10,626 nucleotides of DNA, taken from NCBI GenBank assembly GCA_900772495.1, contig CAAHEJ010000108.1, forward strand, positions 1 through 10,626. Direction: 5' to 3'. The position numbers were made by a program, and so were the translations under genes. Each line of letters opens with the position of its first letter. Position 1 is the first letter of the stretch. This DNA comes from an uncultured Campylobacter sp. GTDB lineage: Bacteria; Campylobacterota; Campylobacteria; Campylobacterales; Campylobacteraceae. Positions 8,013 through 10,626 of the stretch are shown one piece after another. The notes beneath the pieces were generated by a model. The model made no database searches. It was given only the letters and a program-made list of their open reading frames with translations, and had not been told where the DNA came from.

Positions 8013-8821
8013 AGATTTACCAAGCTTTAAAGCTCGCTAAAGCCAAATTGTGCGGCAACGCACGATACGCAGAGCTGATAATGCTTGAATTTTTAGGGCA
8101 GGACAAGGCGTGGCTCTTTTTAAACGCCGACACAGACATAAACGCAAAGGCTTATTTCGCGCTCATATCGCGTTTTGCGCGGGGCGAACCCTTTGAGTAT
8201 CTCTTTCAAAGGGCAAGTTTTTACGGACTTGATTTGCACGCTAAAAAGGGTGTTTTAATCCCGCGCTTTGACAGCGAAATTTTGCTTGAAATTTGCCTTG
8301 ATGAGCTTTCAAAGCGTGATTACAAGGGCATTTTGGAAATCGGCTTTGGTAGCGGGGCTTTGAGTATAGCCCTTGCCAAGCACACAGGGCGCAAAATAAG
8401 TGCTTGCGATATAAGCAAAAAGGCACTTTCGCTTGCAAAAGAAAACGCTAAACTCCACAAAGTAGAGCATTTGATAGACTTTCAACTTTGCGATTTTAAG
8501 AAAATAAAGGGCAAATTCGACTTCATTTTTTCAAATCCGCCCTACATAGCAAGAAATTATCCGCTTGACAAATGGGTGCAAAGAGAGCCTAAATTTGCAC
8601 TCTTTGGTGGCAAAAATGGCTATGAAACACTCGCTCAAATCATCAAATTCGCAAGGCAAAATGGTGCAAAAACCCTTGCTTGTGAGTTTGGCTACAATCA
8701 GCGTAAAATTTTACATACAATTTTACATAAAAATGACTTTGACGCTGAATTTTTCAAGGATACAGGCGATTTTGATAGAGCATTTTTAGCGAGAAATTCA
8801 GCAAAATTTGACAAAATTTAA
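8009..8821 (+). CDS. prmC: Peptide chain release factor N(5)-glutamine methyltransferase
   Basis: PrmC (HemK) is a cytosolic SAM-dependent enzyme that methylates the glutamine of the GGQ motif in RF1 and RF2 and so improves translation termination. The 270-residue protein has the N-terminal helical release-factor-binding domain with FEYLFQRASFYGLDL, then GVLIPRFDSE (E. coli IPRPDTE). The SAM-binding motif LEIGFGSGALSIAL follows at about 109-122, and the catalytic SNPPYIA with NPPY at residues 176-179. Length is normal. The GTG start (8009-8011) overlaps the protease stop as GTGA and has no strong Shine-Dalgarno sequence, so translation is likely coupled. The P-to-F change in the IPRPDTE region is mild. 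I remember a HemK-type gene, Cj0722c, in the same position. Confidence 0.92.
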   Translation: MKIYQALKLAKAKLCGNARYAELIMLEFLGQDKAWLFLNADTDINAKAYFALISRFARGEPFEYLFQRASFYGLDLHAKKGVLIPRFDSEILLEICLDELSKRDYKGILEIGFGSGALSIALAKHTGRKISACDISKKALSLAKENAKLHKVEHLIDFQLCDFKKIKGKFDFIFSNPPYIARNYPLDKWVQREPKFALFGGKNGYETLAQIIKFARQNGAKTLACEFGYNQRKILHTILHKNDFDAEFFKDTGDFDRAFLARNSAKFDKI

Positions 8822-8872
8822 CGAAATTCGGCAAAGATTTACCAAGATGAAGTTTGATTAAACAAATTTGCC

Positions 8873-8878
8873 TATAAT
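8873..8878 (+). promoter_or_regulatory. Sigma-70 -10 box upstream of membrane protein and flaC
   Basis: A perfect TATAAT lies 31 bases upstream of the ATG at 8910, inside the 88-base prmC-to-membrane-protein gap. A T-rich stretch with TTTG precedes it. It falls within the longer possible reading frame that begins at 8868, which argues that translation starts at 8910 and not earlier. It may drive both the membrane protein and flaC, since only 11 bases separate those genes and no promoter of the flagellar sigma-28 type (CGATAT-like) is visible directly before flaC. Confidence 0.65.
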
Positions 8879-8909
8879 AAACGCAAGAATTTACAACAAA
8901 AGGACGGCA

Positions 8910-9434
8910 ATGCAAGCATTTAAGGCTATCAACCTTTTTTCACTCGCTGCACTCATCGGCATAGAGCTGTTTTTGGGCATCGCAGTGGCTAAAATCATCT
9001 TTTACGCCCCAGCACTCACGGCTGAAAGCGTTGTCGTGGATATGTTTGCACGCGGAAGCCTGATGAGCGCGATATTTGTGGCGTTAGGTTATGTGATGAT
9101 AGCCGTTTCCGTGCTGAATTTGCTCTATGAGTTTGTGAATTTGCGCGAAAATTCAAACAAAATGCAAAAAATTTCAAAAATTTTGCTCGCTTTGCTGAAT
9201 TTGGCACTATCTTTGCTTTTCTTTTTGTATTACACGCGGCAAATCGTGCAAGCCCAAGAAGCGATAATGCAAGGTTTGCAAGGCGTGGAAGTGCTGACAA
9301 GTGCTGAATTTCGCGCTTTTCACGCTCAAAGCGAAAGGCTAGTCAAGGTGCTTGTAGTGTTGCAAATGGTGCTGTTTTTTGTGAGTTTTCGCACGCCAAA
9401 ACCCTTTGCAAAAGACGAGCATAAGGCAATTTGA
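8910..9434 (+). CDS. Four-helix integral membrane protein, DUF4149-like
   Basis: The 174-residue protein has four clear hydrophobic segments at about 8-32, 51-73, 89-108 and 144-160, and a charged C-terminal tail (RTPKPFAKDEHKAI). The pattern of a first helix ending in a short proline-containing stretch (FYAPALTAES), followed by FARGSLMSAIF, resembles the DUF4149/TMEM205-like family. I judge this from pattern only. No catalytic or binding motif is visible, and function is unknown. ATG 8910 has AAAGGA five bases upstream. The reading frame could be extended to 8868, but that start would overlap the -10 box and has no ribosome binding site. It lies between prmC and flaC, the place I recall for Cj0721c, and is probably co-transcribed with flaC (11-base gap). 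Confidence 0.8.
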   Translation: MQAFKAINLFSLAALIGIELFLGIAVAKIIFYAPALTAESVVVDMFARGSLMSAIFVALGYVMIAVSVLNLLYEFVNLRENSNKMQKISKILLALLNLALSLLFFLYYTRQIVQAQEAIMQGLQGVEVLTSAEFRAFHAQSERLVKVLVVLQMVLFFVSFRTPKPFAKDEHKAI

Positions 9435-9445
9435 AAGGATAAAAA

Positions 9446-10201
9446 ATGACGGTTACAAACAATCCAACAGGCTTACAACAAGCCAACACCTTTAACGAGG
9501 CGCAAAAGCCACGCGACAAGGCTTTACAGCAAATCGCCGCCCTACGCGCCATCAGCGGCAAGGACGGGGCGAATTTAGCCATCGCAGACGGCTTGCGAAG
9601 CCAAGCCAACACCATAGAGCAAGGCGTTGCCAACGCTTATAATGCCATCGGTATGCTGCAAATTGCCGATGCGAGCCTTAAAGGTGTCGAGGACAGCGCG
9701 AGCAGGCTGGCTGAACTTGCCGTGCAAAAAAACAGCGGGATTTTAAACGACTCACAAAGGCAGATGATAAATTCGCAGGCAAATGCGCTGGTAGGCTCTA
9801 TCAACGACTCTTTTGCCAACGCGCATTATAACGGCAAAAATGTCTTTCAAAGCCTTGATTTCGTTGTCGGCACAGGCACGCTTGAAAATGTGAATTTAAA
9901 CCCGCTCAAAACGGCGGATTTAAGTGTCAATAGCTTGGATAGTATCACAAGTTTCATCGACCGCGTGGGTAGCTTGCGTGCGGACATAGGCGCTAGCATA
10001 CAAGGGCTGAGCGCAAATATCAACGCGAGCTTGCAAAACGAACTCAGCGTGCGAAAAGCTGAAGGCGAAAAGCTCAACGATGATGTCGCCAAAAACTCCA
10101 TAGACATAAACACGGGCTTTTTAAAGCAAAACGCCACAGCTTTTGCGATGGCACACAATGCAAACATACTTCAAACAAAGGTAATAGCGTTATTGCAATA
10201 A
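9446..10201 (+). CDS. flaC: FlaC-type short flagellin, secreted
   Basis: The 251-residue protein has the conserved flagellin N-terminal region: RAISGKDGANLAIADGLRSQ, then QGVANAYNAIGMLQIADASL and INDSFANAHYNGKNVF. It ends with the C-terminal helix (NATAFAMAHNANILQTKVIA, LLQ). Only the D0/D1 core is present; the variable outer domains of the filament flagellins FlaA and FlaB (about 575 residues) are absent. The size matches C. jejuni FlaC (about 249 residues). FlaC is exported through the flagellar type III apparatus but is dispensable for filament assembly; in C. jejuni it is reported to bind host cells. ATG 9446 has AAAGGA 6 bases upstream. No sigma-28 or sigma-54 promoter is seen directly before it, so it is likely read from the promoter upstream of the membrane protein. 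Gene order supports the call. Confidence 0.92.
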   Translation: MTVTNNPTGLQQANTFNEAQKPRDKALQQIAALRAISGKDGANLAIADGLRSQANTIEQGVANAYNAIGMLQIADASLKGVEDSASRLAELAVQKNSGILNDSQRQMINSQANALVGSINDSFANAHYNGKNVFQSLDFVVGTGTLENVNLNPLKTADLSVNSLDSITSFIDRVGSLRADIGASIQGLSANINASLQNELSVRKAEGEKLNDDVAKNSIDINTGFLKQNATAFAMAHNANILQTKVIALLQ

Positions 10202-10279
10202 ATTATAACTTAGTTTTTGGCTGAATTTACATAGTTTGCCAAGAGTTTGAATCGATAAATAAATTTAGTTTAAGGCTTG

Positions 10280-10371
10280 TTATTGCTCGCTTGCGACTTG
10301 TTGTGATATAAAGCCCCCTACTTCGCTTGCGTGCATAGCAAGCCACAAAACAAATCCACAAAGCCTATCAT
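10280..10371 (-). pseudogene. Possible remnant of a cytosine-5 DNA methyltransferase N-terminus
   Basis: On the minus strand an ATG at 10371-10369 begins MIGFVDLFCG, which matches the first half of motif I (F-x-D-L-F-x-G-x-G-G) of cytosine-5 DNA methyltransferases; that motif usually lies at the extreme N-terminus. The frame stops at 10318 after 17 codons. A second frame resumes with VGGF at 10321-10310 and runs to a TAA at 10280. If the 20 bases 10322-10341 are removed, the reading becomes GFVDLFCGVGGF, a full motif I. Those bases contain most of an inverted repeat (GCTTGC/GCAAGC). Nothing after VGGF is recognisable as methyltransferase, so most of the gene is gone. No clear Shine-Dalgarno sequence precedes the ATG. 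The fragment is short and chance similarity remains possible. Confidence 0.4.
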
Positions 10372-10427
10372 TGTACTAAATTTAGCCCAAAAGCAAATTT
10401 ATGCTTGCAAAAAGCTTAAATTTAGCC

Positions 10428-10511
10428 TTATTTTATCTCCACCACATTTGCTTTTGCGAGTTTGCGTTTGTTGTCTATCACTATGCCAAGCGGCACGAGT
10501 ATGAAATCAGC
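10428..10511 (-). pseudogene. C-terminal tail of an unrecognised protein
   Basis: A minus-strand frame with codon use like the neighbouring genes reads through VPLGIVIDNKRKLAKAN and VVEIK to a TAA at 10428-10430. Upstream it overlaps the glycosylase-like fragment in another frame and meets a stop at 10527-10529. It has no start codon with a ribosome binding site, so it looks like the end of a gene whose front part was deleted. I do not recognise the family. Alternatively, it and the preceding fragment form one short gene with a frameshift, or the frame is not coding at all. Confidence 0.3.
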
Positions 10512-10570
10512 ACCCTTGAATGCTCGTCATACACGGGCTTAAAAGGGTGCTTTTGTGTCTTGTCGTCCAT
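10481..10570 (-). pseudogene. N-terminal remnant resembling hypoxanthine/deoxyinosine DNA glycosylase
   Basis: On the minus strand an ATG at 10570-10568 has a strong AGGAG five bases upstream. It encodes 29 residues containing HPFKPVYDEHSRVLI. This closely resembles the N-terminus I remember for the hypoxanthine-DNA (deoxyinosine) glycosylase family of the UDG superfamily, where HPFxPVYDENSxILI is normally followed by LGSFPS and the catalytic domain. Here the similarity stops right after VLI, and the frame ends at TAG 10481 after seven unrelated residues. The intact protein would have about 160 residues, so this is a decayed or deleted copy. The preserved ribosome binding site suggests recent loss. 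The family call rests on about 15 residues. Confidence 0.45.
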
Positions 10571-10626
10571 AAGAACTCCTTTGTAGTGAATTTATCAGTA
10601 AAAACTGAGCGAAAATTTGGGGTAAA

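Larger units (their letters stand above)
10202..10626. other. 425-base region without an intact gene downstream of flaC
   Basis: No complete gene is supported here. The region starts with a palindrome, TTATTGCAATAA, over the flaC stop, followed by AT-rich DNA without a convincing terminator. From about 10280 onward the minus strand carries three short coding-like fragments, annotated separately as pseudogenes. Small repeats include TCGCTTGCG at 10287-10295 and 10323-10331, TAAATTTAGCC at 10377-10387 and 10417-10427, and an inverted repeat GCTTGC/GCAAGC at 10325-10343. A Cys-rich plus-strand frame across 10401-10586 lacks a ribosome binding site and is taken to be a shadow of the minus-strand fragments. 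The region looks like a site of gene decay. Confidence 0.6.

Noticed and set aside
10377..10427. Direct repeat TAAATTTAGCC, considered as a CRISPR or insertion-site repeat.
   Set aside because: There are only two 11-base copies with an AT-palindromic core and no further units; too little for any array or element.
10401..10586. Plus-strand frame of 61 Cys-rich residues near the window end.
   Set aside because: It has no ribosome binding site and an unlikely composition, and it overlaps minus-strand fragments with better coding character and a good AGGAG site.

Overview
The window looks like chromosomal DNA of a Campylobacter species (Campylobacterota). Three things point there. The minus-strand order pheS-pheT-aroA-ispH with a divergent HIT gene is the order I remember for C. 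jejuni Cj0897c-Cj0894c and Cj0898. An intact flaC-type short flagellin is present. The promoters are Campylobacter-like, with a good TATAAT -10 and no clear -35. Base composition looks richer in GC than C. jejuni, so a different, higher-GC species is likely; I cannot name it.

Layout. Positions 1-432 (+) hold the C-terminal end of a TonB-dependent outer-membrane receptor. A spacer of about 230 bases with a perfect 11-bp inverted repeat separates it from a minus-strand block. Read in its own direction, that block is pheS, pheT, aroA (each pair sharing a 4-base ATGA overlap), then after about 180 bases ispH. It combines both subunits of phenylalanyl-tRNA synthetase, the EPSP synthase step of aromatic amino acid synthesis, and the last step of the MEP isoprenoid pathway. 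A divergent promoter region (about 6298-6408) separates it from a plus-strand series: hinT, an M48 (Ste24-like) membrane protease, prmC (overlapping the protease gene by 4 bases), a four-helix membrane protein, and flaC. The last four match, in order, the neighbourhood I recall as Cj0723c-Cj0720c, which in C. jejuni lies far from pheS. The window therefore joins two syntenic blocks that are separate in the reference species. The usual ispH neighbour rpsA is also absent and replaced by the receptor gene.

The last 425 bases, downstream of flaC, hold no intact gene. They carry short minus-strand coding fragments that look like decayed genes. The first, with a good ribosome binding site, is the N-terminal tip of a protein resembling the hypoxanthine/deoxyinosine DNA glycosylase family. 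The second is the C-terminal tail of an unrecognised protein. The third is the start of a cytosine-5 DNA methyltransferase, whose motif I (DLFCG...VGGF) appears to be broken by about 20 extra bases. This possible remnant of a DNA modification or repair island is the most unusual part of the window. The rest is conserved housekeeping sequence, with notable start codons: TTG for pheS and GTG for ispH and prmC.
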